Shown: positions 1 to 5,738, counted from the first letter of the stretch. The stretch is 10,222 bases of DNA from JAHEFX01 sp964614585 (GCA_964614585.1 CAZTLW010000085.1:1-10222); one strand, 5' to 3'. Notes: generated from the sequence alone by a model not told the origin. Numbers and translations: made by a program.

Positions 1-74
1 TGCTGCTCGACGGCAACCACCCCCTCGCCGGGGAGGCCCTCGTCTTCGACCTGGAACTCGTCGAGGTCGGCTGA
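1..74 (+). CDS. FKBP-type peptidyl-prolyl cis-trans isomerase, C-terminal end only (5' truncated by window)
   Basis: Only the last 23 codons are inside the window (frame from base 3, TGA at 72-74). They read LLDGNHPLAGEALVFDLELV followed by EVG. The D-x-N-H-P-L-A-G...L-x-F-x-(V/L)-E-(V/L) pattern is the usual end of FKBP/SlyD-type prolyl isomerases, which catalyse cis-trans isomerisation of X-Pro bonds and often act as folding chaperones in the cytoplasm. The Asn-His-Pro-Leu-Ala-Gly stretch is the most diagnostic part. Length, any insert-in-flap chaperone domain and any metal-binding tail cannot be judged. The protein ends right after the FKBP fold, so a long His-rich SlyD tail is absent. Confidence 0.75.
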   Translation, partial: LLDGNHPLAGEALVFDLELVEVG

Positions 75-93
75 GGGGGAAGCCACCCCTCGG
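71..93 (+). terminator. Hairpin overlapping the FKBP stop codon, probable terminator
   Basis: GAGGGG at 73-78 pairs with CCCCTC at 86-91 around a 7-nt loop; the stem extends to 71-93 with one G-U wobble and one C-G pair. It starts at the stop codon of the FKBP gene. There is no U-tract, which is common for hairpins in high-GC actinobacteria, so termination strength is uncertain. Confidence 0.45.
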
Positions 94-240
94 AAGCGTG
101 GGCCCCGGTACACGCCCAGCGTGAACCTGAGCCCGCGCCTCCCCACATAACCCGTATGCGAACCCTGGGTTCCGGTGCAGGGGCTCGGGGCGAAGTGTGG
201 GTCGGTGTACACGCTCAGCGTGAACCCGGGCCCGCGCTTC
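92..240. repeat. Pair of imperfect ~50-bp direct repeats (92-141 and 191-240), each with a 13-nt dyad
   Basis: Bases 92-141 and 191-240 align without gaps, exactly 99 bp apart, with 40 of 50 positions identical by my count. The best-conserved core runs from GTACACGC to GTGAACC and then CCCGCGC. The core of the second copy contains a perfect odd dyad, CACGCT-C-AGCGTG, at 210-222; the first copy (111-123) has one mismatch in the left arm. GTGTACAC at 205-212 is a second short palindrome overlapping it. The copies flank the GAACCC/GGGTTC palindrome at 160-172. The region is noncoding, between the FKBP stop and the start at 270. It may be a fragment of a dispersed intergenic repeat family; I cannot test copy number outside this window. 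Confidence 0.7.
160..172. repeat. 13-nt palindrome GAACCC-T-GGGTTC (copy 1 of 4)
   Basis: This is a perfect 6-1-6 inverted repeat, GAACCC at 160-165 and GGGTTC at 167-172. It is preceded by GC, as are the copies at 6701 and 6768. It lies between the two halves of the 92-240 direct repeat. The same dyad, with A or T at the centre, recurs three times at 6701-6846, so this is not a chance single palindrome. The role is unknown: candidates are a small hairpin, a repressor site or a dispersed repeat. Confidence 0.75.
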
Positions 241-254
241 GATCACCGCCCGTC

Positions 255-260
255 TACCGT
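255..260 (+). promoter_or_regulatory. Putative -10 box TACCGT for the YczE-like gene (leaderless)
   Basis: TACCGT fits the actinobacterial TANNNT -10 hexamer and ends 9 nt before the GTG at 270. There is no Shine-Dalgarno in front of that GTG, so transcription would begin at or next to the start codon. This spacing matches several other genes in the window and is the main reason for choosing GTG 270 as the start. Confidence 0.45.
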
Positions 261-269
261 CCCCGGGCC

Positions 270-872
270 GTGCTCGCCCTGCCCACCACCCATCGCGTCA
301 AGCGGTTCTCCCAGCTCATGGTGGGTCTCGTCATCTACGGGTTCGGGATTGGGCTGATGGTGCGCTCGGACCTCGGGCTCAACCCGTGGCAGGTGTTCCA
401 CCAGGGGGTCTCGATCCAGACCGGCCTGACGATGGGAACCATCACGATCATGACCGGTGGCCTCGTGCTGGTGGGCTGGATCCCTCTCGGTGAGCGGATC
501 GGCGCCGGGACCGTCCTCAACGTGGCCACGATCGGCCCCACCCTCGACCTCACCCTTTGGTTGGTCGGACAACCCGACGCCCTGTGGGTCCGAGTCGCGT
601 ACCTCGTCGTCGGCACCGTCCTGGTCGGTCTCGCCACCGGTCTCTACGTCGGCGCCGGCCTCGGCCCGGGACCCCGCGACGGCCTCATGACGGGCCTCGC
701 CCGGAAAGGTTGGTCGATCGGCTGGGCCCGCACGGCGATCGAGGTGACGGTGCTCGCCCTCGGCTGGCTGCTCGGCGGCACCGTCGGTCTCGGCACCGTG
801 CTCTTCGCCCTCGCGATCGGGCCACTGACGCAGTTGTTCCTCCCCCGGCTCACGATCAGACCCACGGCGTAG
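270..872 (+). CDS. YczE/YyaS/YitT-type integral membrane protein
   Basis: Predicted 200-residue membrane protein resembling the YczE/YyaS/YitT family, whose biochemical function is largely unknown. Hydrophobic segments lie at about residues 14-31, 56-76, 82-98, 107-127 and 156-193, with short polar loops. Typical family features are the L-G-L-N-P-W-x-V-F stretch after the first helix (35-43), the G-x-G-L-G-P-G-P-R-D-G-L loop (128-139) and a final G-T-V-x-F-A-x-A-I-G-P-L helix. An open frame reaches upstream to 156, but that part is Gly/Arg-rich, overlaps the repeats and is not membrane-like. GTG 270 is preferred because it follows a TACCGT box by 9 nt; ATG 318 is possible but would clip the first helix. 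The TAG stop at 870-872 lies 10 bp before the MFS start, so the two may be partly co-transcribed. Family call fairly sure; substrate unknown. Confidence 0.8.
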   Translation: MLALPTTHRVKRFSQLMVGLVIYGFGIGLMVRSDLGLNPWQVFHQGVSIQTGLTMGTITIMTGGLVLVGWIPLGERIGAGTVLNVATIGPTLDLTLWLVGQPDALWVRVAYLVVGTVLVGLATGLYVGAGLGPGPRDGLMTGLARKGWSIGWARTAIEVTVLALGWLLGGTVGLGTVLFALAIGPLTQLFLPRLTIRPTA

Positions 873-875
873 CGT
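870..875 (+). promoter_or_regulatory. Putative -10 box TAGCGT overlapping the upstream stop codon
   Basis: TAGCGT uses the TAG stop codon of the YczE-like gene as its first three bases and ends 7 nt before the MFS ATG at 883. No Shine-Dalgarno precedes that ATG. The position is what a leaderless promoter would require. Because the TA of the stop codon is fixed by coding, the match could be coincidental. Confidence 0.35.
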
Positions 876-882
876 CCGCCCG

Positions 883-2055
883 ATGGGCCAACGCACCGTG
901 GTGGCATCCGCCTTCGTGGCGATGGGCGTCGTCTTCGGCGCCGCCTACTCATTCGGGGCCTTCTTCGATGCGATCGCTGCCGAGCTCGGCGCCGGCTCGG
1001 CCCAGACCGCGACGGTGTTCTCGATCATGACGTTCTCGTTCCTCGCCCTGGGAGCGGTCACCGGGCGCCTCGCGGACCGGTTCGGGGCCCGTCCCCTCGT
1101 GTTGGCCGCCGCCGTGGCGCTCGGCGTGGGCCTGTGGGCGACGGCCCAGGTCCAATCGATCGTCGTGGGCTACCTGACGTTCGGGTTCGGGGCCGGGTTG
1201 GCGGCCGCCTGCGGGTACATCCCGCCGATCGCGGCGGTCGGCCGCAAGGCGACCGAGCGCCAGGCGATCGCCCTGGGGATCGCCATCAGCGGCATCGGCG
1301 TGGGCACGCTGGTCGCCACCCCGATGGCCGCCTGGCTGATCGGCGAGTTCGGCTGGCGACGCGCCTACGAGGTGCTCGCCGTGACGGGGGCGGTGCTGCT
1401 CCTCGGCGCCGCGATCGGGATCGGCCCCAAGGTGGCGGCCCCCGCCTCGACGGCGACCGGACCGCCGTCGAGCCTCGTTCGAGACCCTGCCGTGCGCCTG
1501 CTGGCGATCTCGGGCATCTGCTTCACCCTCGCCCTGTTCGTCCCGTTCGTCTTCGTGCCCCCGCTGGCCGTCGCCGACGGCATCGACCCGGTTGCGGCCT
1601 CGTTCCTCGTCGGCCTCCTCGGGGGCGGCAGCGTCCTCGCCCGACTCGGGTCGGGACCGGCGATCGAGCGGATCGGGTCGCTGCGGACCTACCGGGCGTG
1701 CTTCGTCCTCCACGCCCTCGCCTACCCCATCTGGTGGCTCGCCGGTGACTCCTACCCGCTGCTCGTCGTGTTCGTCGTCGTGCTCGGCGTCGCCTACGGA
1801 GGATTCGTCGCCGTGTCCGCCTCGGTGGTCGCCGACGGATTCGGCGCCGCCCGGCTCGGGGCCGTCCTCGGCCTGATCTATGCCGGGGCGGCCGTGGGCT
1901 CGCTGTTCGGACCCCCGCTCGCCGGGGCAGTCCTCGACCGCACCGGCGCCCTCGGCGTGGTGGTCATCGGCCTGTCGGCGTCGGCCGCGTTGGGGGCGGT
2001 GCTGCTGTGGCGGGTACCGATGGACGACCACGGACGCCTGCCGGCACGCAGCTGA
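883..2055 (+). CDS. MFS transporter, monocarboxylate/oxalate-type
   Basis: Predicted 390-residue major facilitator superfamily permease with about 12 hydrophobic helices. The N-terminal half has the motif-A loop G-R-L-A-D-R-F-G-A-R-P at 61-71 between helices 2 and 3. A cytoplasmic linker (about 183-205, rich in Ala, Pro and Thr) separates the two six-helix halves. The first helix reads FVAMGVVFGAAYSFGAFFDA, and the start of the second half (SGICFTLALFVPFVFVPPLA) resembles the monocarboxylate/oxalate-formate antiporter branch, so an organic anion is a plausible substrate. That is inference; the residues that set specificity cannot be assigned by eye. ATG 883 is the first start after the upstream stop and leads directly into helix 1. 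The gene converges on ferritin across a hairpin at 2072-2122. Confidence 0.88.
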   Translation: MGQRTVVASAFVAMGVVFGAAYSFGAFFDAIAAELGAGSAQTATVFSIMTFSFLALGAVTGRLADRFGARPLVLAAAVALGVGLWATAQVQSIVVGYLTFGFGAGLAAACGYIPPIAAVGRKATERQAIALGIAISGIGVGTLVATPMAAWLIGEFGWRRAYEVLAVTGAVLLLGAAIGIGPKVAAPASTATGPPSSLVRDPAVRLLAISGICFTLALFVPFVFVPPLAVADGIDPVAASFLVGLLGGGSVLARLGSGPAIERIGSLRTYRACFVLHALAYPIWWLAGDSYPLLVVFVVVLGVAYGGFVAVSASVVADGFGAARLGAVLGLIYAGAAVGSLFGPPLAGAVLDRTGALGVVVIGLSASAALGAVLLWRVPMDDHGRLPARS

Positions 2056-2071
2056 CCCGCCGCAGTCGGCA

Positions 2072-2122
2072 CGTTCCTGTCGGGCCCAGCCGTTACGGAG
2101 ATGGCCCCGACCGACAGGAACG
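2072..2122. terminator. Perfect 12-bp inverted repeat between convergent genes, probable bidirectional terminator
   Basis: CGTTCCTGTCGG at 2072-2083 is the exact reverse complement of CCGACAGGAACG at 2111-2122. The 27-nt interior can form further pairs: GCC at 2084-2086 with GGC at 2103-2105, and CCG-TTA-CGG at 2090-2098 as a small inner hairpin. It lies between the MFS stop (2055) and the ferritin stop (2150), where a terminator serving both strands is expected. There is no U-tract on either strand. Confidence 0.6.
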
Positions 2123-2149
2123 GTGGGGGGCGTGTGGGTGGGTGCCCCG

Positions 2150-2665
2150 CTACTCCCCGCCGGAGGCGGACCCCCGCCCGGCGTGCTCACGGTCCAACAT
2201 GAGCACCGCCGCCGGGTTGTTGTCGGCGAAGCGCAGCTGGTCGACGATCTCACCGACGGTCGCCTCCTCCTCGACCTGCTCGGTGAGGAACCACTGCAGG
2301 AGGGTGTAGGAGGCCGAGTCGCCCTCCTCGTGGGCGAGTTGGTACAGGTTGCGGATCGACTCGCTGACCTTGCGCTCATGGGAGAGCGCCGTCTCGAAGG
2401 CCTCCAGCGGACTGCCGGGCAGGCCACCCGGGCCCGCGATCGGGCCGAGCTCCACCTGGTTGCCCCGGTCGAGCACGAAGTCGAAGAACTTGAGGGCGTG
2501 GGTGCGCTCCTCCTCGGCCTGCGCCCGCATCCACGACTCGAAGCCGGTCAGGCTCGCATCGGCGAAGTAGGCGGCGAGCTGCAGGTAGGCGTGGGAGGAG
2601 GCGAGCTCGAGGGAGATCTGCTCGGCGTAGGCGTCCGCGAGTCGTTCGCTCATCATGGTGGTCAT
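2150..2665 (-). CDS. Ferritin (non-haem, ferroxidase-type)
   Basis: Predicted 171-residue ferritin, a four-helix-bundle protein that forms a 24-subunit shell in the cytoplasm, oxidises Fe(II) and stores the iron. The N-terminal S-E-R-L-x-x-A-Y-x-E-Q-I-x-x-E-L helix is classic. Likely ferroxidase ligands from this start are E20, E53 and H56 (in A-E-E-E-R-T-H-A-L), then the Glu of A-L-S-H-E-R-K-V and the Q-V-E-E-E run in the fourth helix. There is no haem-binding Met region typical of bacterioferritin, so the FtnA-like class is favoured. The frame opens at a TTG at 2686, but that codon sits in the probable -10 box, so ATG 2665 is chosen. ATGs at 2656 and 2653 (M-S-E-R-L) are good alternatives. 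Divergent from apt and convergent with the MFS gene. Confidence 0.9.
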   Translation of the reverse strand: MTTMMSERLADAYAEQISLELASSHAYLQLAAYFADASLTGFESWMRAQAEEERTHALKFFDFVLDRGNQVELGPIAGPGGLPGSPLEAFETALSHERKVSESIRNLYQLAHEEGDSASYTLLQWFLTEQVEEEATVGEIVDQLRFADNNPAAVLMLDREHAGRGSASGGE

Positions 2666-2685
2666 CCGTTCGTCGTCGTGATCCA

Positions 2686-2691
2686 AGGATA
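2686..2691 (-). promoter_or_regulatory. Putative -10 box TATCCT for ferritin
   Basis: Read on the minus strand, 2691 to 2686 is TATCCT, a good TANNNT -10. It would start the RNA near 2679, giving a leader of about 14-26 nt to the ATG candidates at 2665, 2656 or 2653. It also excludes the TTG at 2686 as a translation start. No convincing -35 or iron-regulator (IdeR/Fur) box was recognised. Confidence 0.4.
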
Positions 2692-2723
2692 TTGACCGGA
2701 CGGCGCGACGGCGGAGGGCCGCC

Positions 2724-2729
2724 TACCCT
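2724..2729 (+). promoter_or_regulatory. Putative -10 box TACCCT for apt (leaderless)
   Basis: TACCCT ends 7 nt before the apt ATG at 2737, with only C and G bases and no Shine-Dalgarno between. A -10 box there would place the transcription start at the ATG. Confidence 0.45.
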
Positions 2730-2736
2730 CCCCGCC

Positions 2737-3255
2737 ATGCATCCGACCGCTTCGCTGCTGCGCGACGTACCCGACTTCCCCGAGCCGGGCGTCGTCTTCA
2801 AGGACATCACCCCGATGCTCGACGACGCCGAGGCGTTCGGCACCGTGGTCCGGGACCTGGCGGCGCCGTTCGCCGACCAGGGCGTGACCCACGTGGTCGG
2901 CATCGAGTCGCGCGGGTTCATCATGGGCGCGCCGGTGGCCCTCGCCCTCGGGGCCGGGTTCATCCCGGTCCGCAAGCCCGGCAAGCTGCCGTACACGACC
3001 GTGTCCCAGTCGTACGACCTCGAGTACGGGTCGGACACGATCGAGATGCACGTCGACGCCGTCGGACCAGGCGACCGGGTGCTGATCGTCGACGACGTCA
3101 TCGCCACCGGCGGCACGGCATCGGCCACGCTCCAGCTGGTGCGCTCCCGGGGAGCCGAGGTCGTGGGCATCGCCGCCTACGTGGAGTTGAGCTTCCTCAA
3201 CGGCCGGGACCACCTCGACGACGTCCCGATCGTCACGCTCGTCCACGTCGACTGA
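2737..3255 (+). CDS. apt: Adenine phosphoribosyltransferase
   Basis: Predicted 172-residue cytoplasmic purine-salvage enzyme that makes AMP and pyrophosphate from adenine and PRPP. The protein follows the Apt layout: the R-D-V-P-D-F-P-E-P-G-V-V-F-K-D-I-T-P start (9-26), the E-S-R-G-F element (57-61), the R-K-P-G-K-L-P flexible loop (79-85) followed by the Y-D-L-E-Y-G segment (93-98), and the PRPP-binding motif V-L-I-V-D-D-V-I-A-T-G-G-T at 115-127. Length is normal for the family. The open frame reaches back to a TTG at 2692, but ATG 2737 fits the conserved N-terminus and follows a TACCCT box by 7 nt. It stands alone, divergent from ferritin, and is separated from the rhodopsin by 113 bp. All key residues are present. 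Confidence 0.96.
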   Translation: MHPTASLLRDVPDFPEPGVVFKDITPMLDDAEAFGTVVRDLAAPFADQGVTHVVGIESRGFIMGAPVALALGAGFIPVRKPGKLPYTTVSQSYDLEYGSDTIEMHVDAVGPGDRVLIVDDVIATGGTASATLQLVRSRGAEVVGIAAYVELSFLNGRDHLDDVPIVTLVHVD

Positions 3256-3357
3256 GCCGGCCGCCCGCCACCGGAATCCGCCCTCACGCGCACTCCGTAC
3301 CTAGGGAAAGCCCTCGACGAGGAGTGCCAGGACGGGGCCTCCGCGTCACGACCCCCT

Positions 3358-3363
3358 GAGGAG
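3358..3363 (+). promoter_or_regulatory. Shine-Dalgarno GAGGAG that decides the rhodopsin start
   Basis: GAGGAG is followed by TGATC and then GTG at 3369, the right spacing of 5 nt. Its last base is the first base of an upstream in-frame GTG (3363), which therefore cannot be the start used with this ribosome site. Confidence 0.65.
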
Positions 3364-3368
3364 TGATC

Positions 3369-4181
3369 GTGTCGTTCGAGAACCTGTTCGACTACACGGC
3401 GATCCAGTACGAGATCGTCCTGAGCGTCTTCACGCTGACCGCGGCGGTGTTCGCCGCCGTGCTCGTCTATTCCCTGTCCACCGCCAACAGCATCGCGCCC
3501 CGCTACCGCCTGACGTCGTACCTCACCGGCGTCGTCATGGTCTCGGCCACGATCGAGCTGGGGCTGTTGGCCCTCCGCTGGAGCAGCTCGTTCTCGTGGA
3601 ACGGCTCGGTGTTCGCCCTCGACGGCGACCTGTTCTCCAACGGGTTCCGGTACATGAACTGGAGCATCGACGTCCCGGTGCTGCTGACCCAGTTGCTGAT
3701 CGTGGCCGGGATCACCGGTGTCGCCTTCCGCAAGCGGTGGGCGGCGTTCGTGATCGCCGGCCTCGCCATGATCTGGACCGGGTACGTCGGCCAGTTCGAC
3801 GAGATCGAGGGAGGGACCCAGTTCTGGCTGTGGGGCGCCATCTCCACGGTGTTCTACCTCTGGCTGCTGTGGGTGGCGTGGGAGACGATCCGCGATGCCC
3901 GGGCCAAGGCTCCGAACCCCGGCATCAGCCGCCTGTTCCAGATGGTGTGGATCCTCTTCCTGGTGTCGTGGACGATCTACCCGGTCGCCTACCTGATGCC
4001 CCAGATCCTCGCCACCGCCGAGGGCGTGGTCATCCGGAACCTCATCTACAGCTTCGCCGACATCGCCTCCAAGGCGGTCTACGGCGTGCTGCTGGCGATC
4101 ATCGCCCAGAAGCTGAGCGCCATCGACGGCTACCAGCCGGCCATCGAGGCCGAGCGGGCCTTCGTCGACGAGCCTGCGTAG
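3369..4181 (+). CDS. Microbial (type I) rhodopsin with NDQ motif, predicted light-driven sodium pump
   Basis: Predicted 270-residue seven-helix retinal protein of the cytoplasmic membrane. Helices run roughly 13-36, 48-70, 92-115, 122-141, 150-172, 188-210 and 222-248. Lys235, in A-D-I-A-S-K, is the retinal Schiff-base lysine and Asp231 its helix-G partner. Helix C reads R-Y-M-N-W-S-I-D-V-P-V-L-L-T-Q, placing Asn97, Asp101 and Gln108 where bacteriorhodopsin has Asp85, Thr89 and Asp96; this NDQ triad defines the KR2-type sodium pumps. Against KR2 (from memory) R94, S59, D87, Q142 and E145 also match R109, S70, D102, Q157 and E160, as does the N-terminal F-E-N helix. Leu105 at the spectral-tuning site suggests green absorption. 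Start GTG 3369 is set by its Shine-Dalgarno. A single gene: no retinal or carotenoid genes adjoin it. Possible promoter bases TACCTA at 3298-3303 are weak. Fold certain; sodium pumping inferred from motif. Confidence 0.95.
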   Translation: MSFENLFDYTAIQYEIVLSVFTLTAAVFAAVLVYSLSTANSIAPRYRLTSYLTGVVMVSATIELGLLALRWSSSFSWNGSVFALDGDLFSNGFRYMNWSIDVPVLLTQLLIVAGITGVAFRKRWAAFVIAGLAMIWTGYVGQFDEIEGGTQFWLWGAISTVFYLWLLWVAWETIRDARAKAPNPGISRLFQMVWILFLVSWTIYPVAYLMPQILATAEGVVIRNLIYSFADIASKAVYGVLLAIIAQKLSAIDGYQPAIEAERAFVDEPA

Positions 4182-4203
4182 CGGCCAAGACCGAGACCAA
4201 CGT

Positions 4204-4231
4204 CGGAGGGCCCCCGGCCGGGGGCCCTCCG
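4204..4231 (+). terminator. Strong GC hairpin downstream of the rhodopsin gene
   Basis: This 28-nt perfect palindrome has left arm CGGAGGGCCCCC at 4204-4215, a GGCC centre, and right arm GGGGGCCCTCCG at 4220-4231. It gives a 12-bp stem with a 4-nt loop. It lies 22 bp after the rhodopsin TAG and between convergent genes, so it may stop transcription from both sides. The poly-T tract expected of a classical intrinsic terminator is absent. Confidence 0.75.
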
Positions 4232-4313
4232 TGCGTGTCGGATCCACTCCATCGACAGCGGCTCGCGAGGCCCGCGTCATGACGGATGCTCCGTGCTTCC
4301 CCGAGTCGGTGAT

Positions 4314-5162
4314 TTAGGGGGCGAGTGGCGCCTCGGCGGCCCAGGAGGCGACTATGGCTTCGACATCGGCGCGGAACGCGTCGGTCCACTCGGAGTCCAC
4401 GGCGATGATCACAAGAGGAAACCCATCGACGCCCTCGATCCACCAGACCTCGTTTCGAACGCCATCACCAAGGAGATACGCATCCTCCCCGTCGGAGACG
4501 AACGCCGGGCACGGGAGGCCGTCAAGGCCTTCCGGATCCCGACAGGATGGGGTGCCGGCGAGGGCGAACGTGGTTGCAGGCCAGCCGCCGACGGTCGTGT
4601 CGGCCGGCCCCTCCACCACCCAGTCGGCGGCGGCGTCCAGCCACCCATCGATGTCGTCCAGTGGCCAGCCCCCCGGCCGGTACGGGTCGTCGGGATTCGA
4701 CAGTTCCGCAGGGTCCTTGGGGTGCGCAAAGATGATGGTGCGGTCGCCCGGGTCTTCGGAGGACGGATGAGAGATGATCACCAACCCTGACAGCGCCTGC
4801 TGCAGGTACCACGTGTCCGGCTCGCTGCCGTCCACGGAGAACGAGAACGTCGGGCCGAGGAAGTCGGTGGCGAAGCTCCCGGTACTGATCCGGCCGGCCC
4901 CCAACGGCAGCGGCGTCGCGTCCGGATCGACTGGCGTCGGCGTTGGTTGGATCGGGTCGACCTCCTCGGCCCCGCCGAAGCCGAAGAGCGCCCAGCCGAG
5001 GAGCGCGACGACGATGACGCCTCCCACGGCGTAGGCAACGGACAGGTAGGTCTTGCGGGTGCTGGTCTCGGACACGGTGGTCACCTCTCGGTCGGGCATT
5101 GCTGCCACCGCCTGGCGCACCTCATCGGCCGACCGTGAGAGGAGGCCGTCGATGCGACTCAT
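4314..5162 (-). CDS. Single-pass membrane protein with extracytoplasmic domain, probable partner (anti-sigma) of the ECF sigma factor
   Basis: Predicted 282 residues. A short cytoplasmic part (1-37: M-S-R-I-D-G-L-L-S-R-S-A-D-E-V-R-Q-A-V) is followed by one membrane helix (38-62), a Pro/Thr/Asp-rich linker (69-86) and an acidic, Trp-rich outer domain (about 90-282). Cys207 and Cys218 could form a disulfide outside the cell. The ATG (5162) overlaps the sigma-factor TGA as ATGA, so translation is coupled; membrane regulators are commonly placed this way behind ECF sigma genes. The zinc-finger H-x3-C-x2-C motif of ZAS anti-sigma factors is absent and the cytoplasmic part is very short, so the anti-sigma role is inferred from position and topology. 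A lipoprotein-like or substrate-binding sensor domain is an alternative. I do not recognise the outer domain as a named family. Confidence 0.75.
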   Translation of the reverse strand: MSRIDGLLSRSADEVRQAVAAMPDREVTTVSETSTRKTYLSVAYAVGGVIVVALLGWALFGFGGAEEVDPIQPTPTPVDPDATPLPLGAGRISTGSFATDFLGPTFSFSVDGSEPDTWYLQQALSGLVIISHPSSEDPGDRTIIFAHPKDPAELSNPDDPYRPGGWPLDDIDGWLDAAADWVVEGPADTTVGGWPATTFALAGTPSCRDPEGLDGLPCPAFVSDGEDAYLLGDGVRNEVWWIEGVDGFPLVIIAVDSEWTDAFRADVEAIVASWAAEAPLAP

Positions 5163-5701
5163 CGTTGGTCACCCCCTTCCAGGGTGAAGGCAAGGGCCTC
5201 GCGGCCCCGCACGAGGTGGGTCTTGACGGTGTTGGGCGAGCACCCGAGGATCTCCCCGATCTCGTCGACCGAGCGGTCGTCGAGGTAGTGGAGGGCGATG
5301 CACTGGGCCTGCCGCTTGGGCAGGGCACGCACCGCCCGCCACACATCCTCCGTCTCGGCCGTCAGGCCGGGGACGACGTGGTCGCGGGACGAGCCGAGCA
5401 GGAGGACGGCCTTCGCCTCGCTCTTCGCCCGGCGCCATCGCGAGACCGCGTTGTTGGACACGACCTTGCGAACCCAGGCGCCCGGGTCGTCGTAGCCACC
5501 CACCGTGTCCCACCTCCGGTAGGCGGCCACGAAGGCCTCCTGGGCGAGATCGTCGGCGGCGGTGCGACTCCCCGAGAGGACGAAGGCGAGGCCCACGACG
5601 GCCCGCCGCTCACGGCGATAGAACGCGTCGAAGTCCTCGACGAATCCCTCATCCCCGCTGAGCGGCAGCTGCCTGTGTGCCATGCCCTCCTCGGTGCTCA
5701 T
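5159..5701 (-). CDS. ECF-family RNA polymerase sigma factor
   Basis: Predicted 180 residues with the two-domain ECF layout. Region sigma-2 (about 24-92) reads F-D-A-F-Y-R-R-E-R-R-A-V-V-G-L-A, then D-D-L-A-Q-E-A-F and W-V-R-K-V-V-S-N. Region sigma-4 (about 119-172) has A-L-P-K-R-Q-A-Q-C-I-A-L-H-Y-L and the helix-turn-helix S-V-D-E-I-G-E-I-L-G-C-S-P-N-T-V-K-T-H-L. It resembles the actinobacterial 'SigE family' ECF group; it directs core RNA polymerase to stress promoters that I cannot assign. No extra C-terminal SnoaL-like domain. The open frame runs back to 5833, into the divergent gene; ATG 5701 is chosen because conserved sequence starts soon after. ATG 5683 has GAGGAGG before it, but only 2 nt away. 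Forms a two-gene unit with the downstream membrane protein. Confidence 0.92.
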   Translation of the reverse strand: MSTEEGMAHRQLPLSGDEGFVEDFDAFYRRERRAVVGLAFVLSGSRTAADDLAQEAFVAAYRRWDTVGGYDDPGAWVRKVVSNNAVSRWRRAKSEAKAVLLLGSSRDHVVPGLTAETEDVWRAVRALPKRQAQCIALHYLDDRSVDEIGEILGCSPNTVKTHLVRGREALAFTLEGGDQR

Positions 5702-5738
5702 ACTGGTGACACGCCCGAGGTCGCCGCCGAGTTGACAC

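Noticed and set aside
156..269. N-terminal extension of the YczE-like protein from ATG 156
   Set aside because: It would translate through the palindrome and half of the direct repeat into non-membrane sequence; a TACCGT box sits just ahead of GTG 270.
949..2427. 492-codon open frame on the minus strand across the MFS and ferritin genes
   Set aside because: Its product is Arg/Gly/Asp-rich low-complexity sequence typical of antisense frames in high-GC DNA, while both overlapped genes have clear family motifs.
3273..3303. ECF-type promoter for the rhodopsin (GGAAT at 3273 with CCGTAC at 3295)
   Set aside because: Spacing differs from the GGAAT-N18-GTT site at 5739 and a TACCTA sigma-70-type box overlaps the same bases; neither is convincing.
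3363..3371. GTG 3363 as rhodopsin start
   Set aside because: Its first base is part of the GAGGAG ribosome site, which is correctly spaced for GTG 3369 instead.
2737..4181. Functional link between apt and the rhodopsin
   Set aside because: They are on the same strand, but separated by 113 bp, and the rhodopsin has its own ribosome site; no pathway connects them.
3177..4280. 367-codon minus-strand frame opposite the rhodopsin
   Set aside because: It is the antisense shadow of the rhodopsin, full of His/Asp/Arg/Gly repeats with no recognisable domain; the sense frame has complete rhodopsin motifs.
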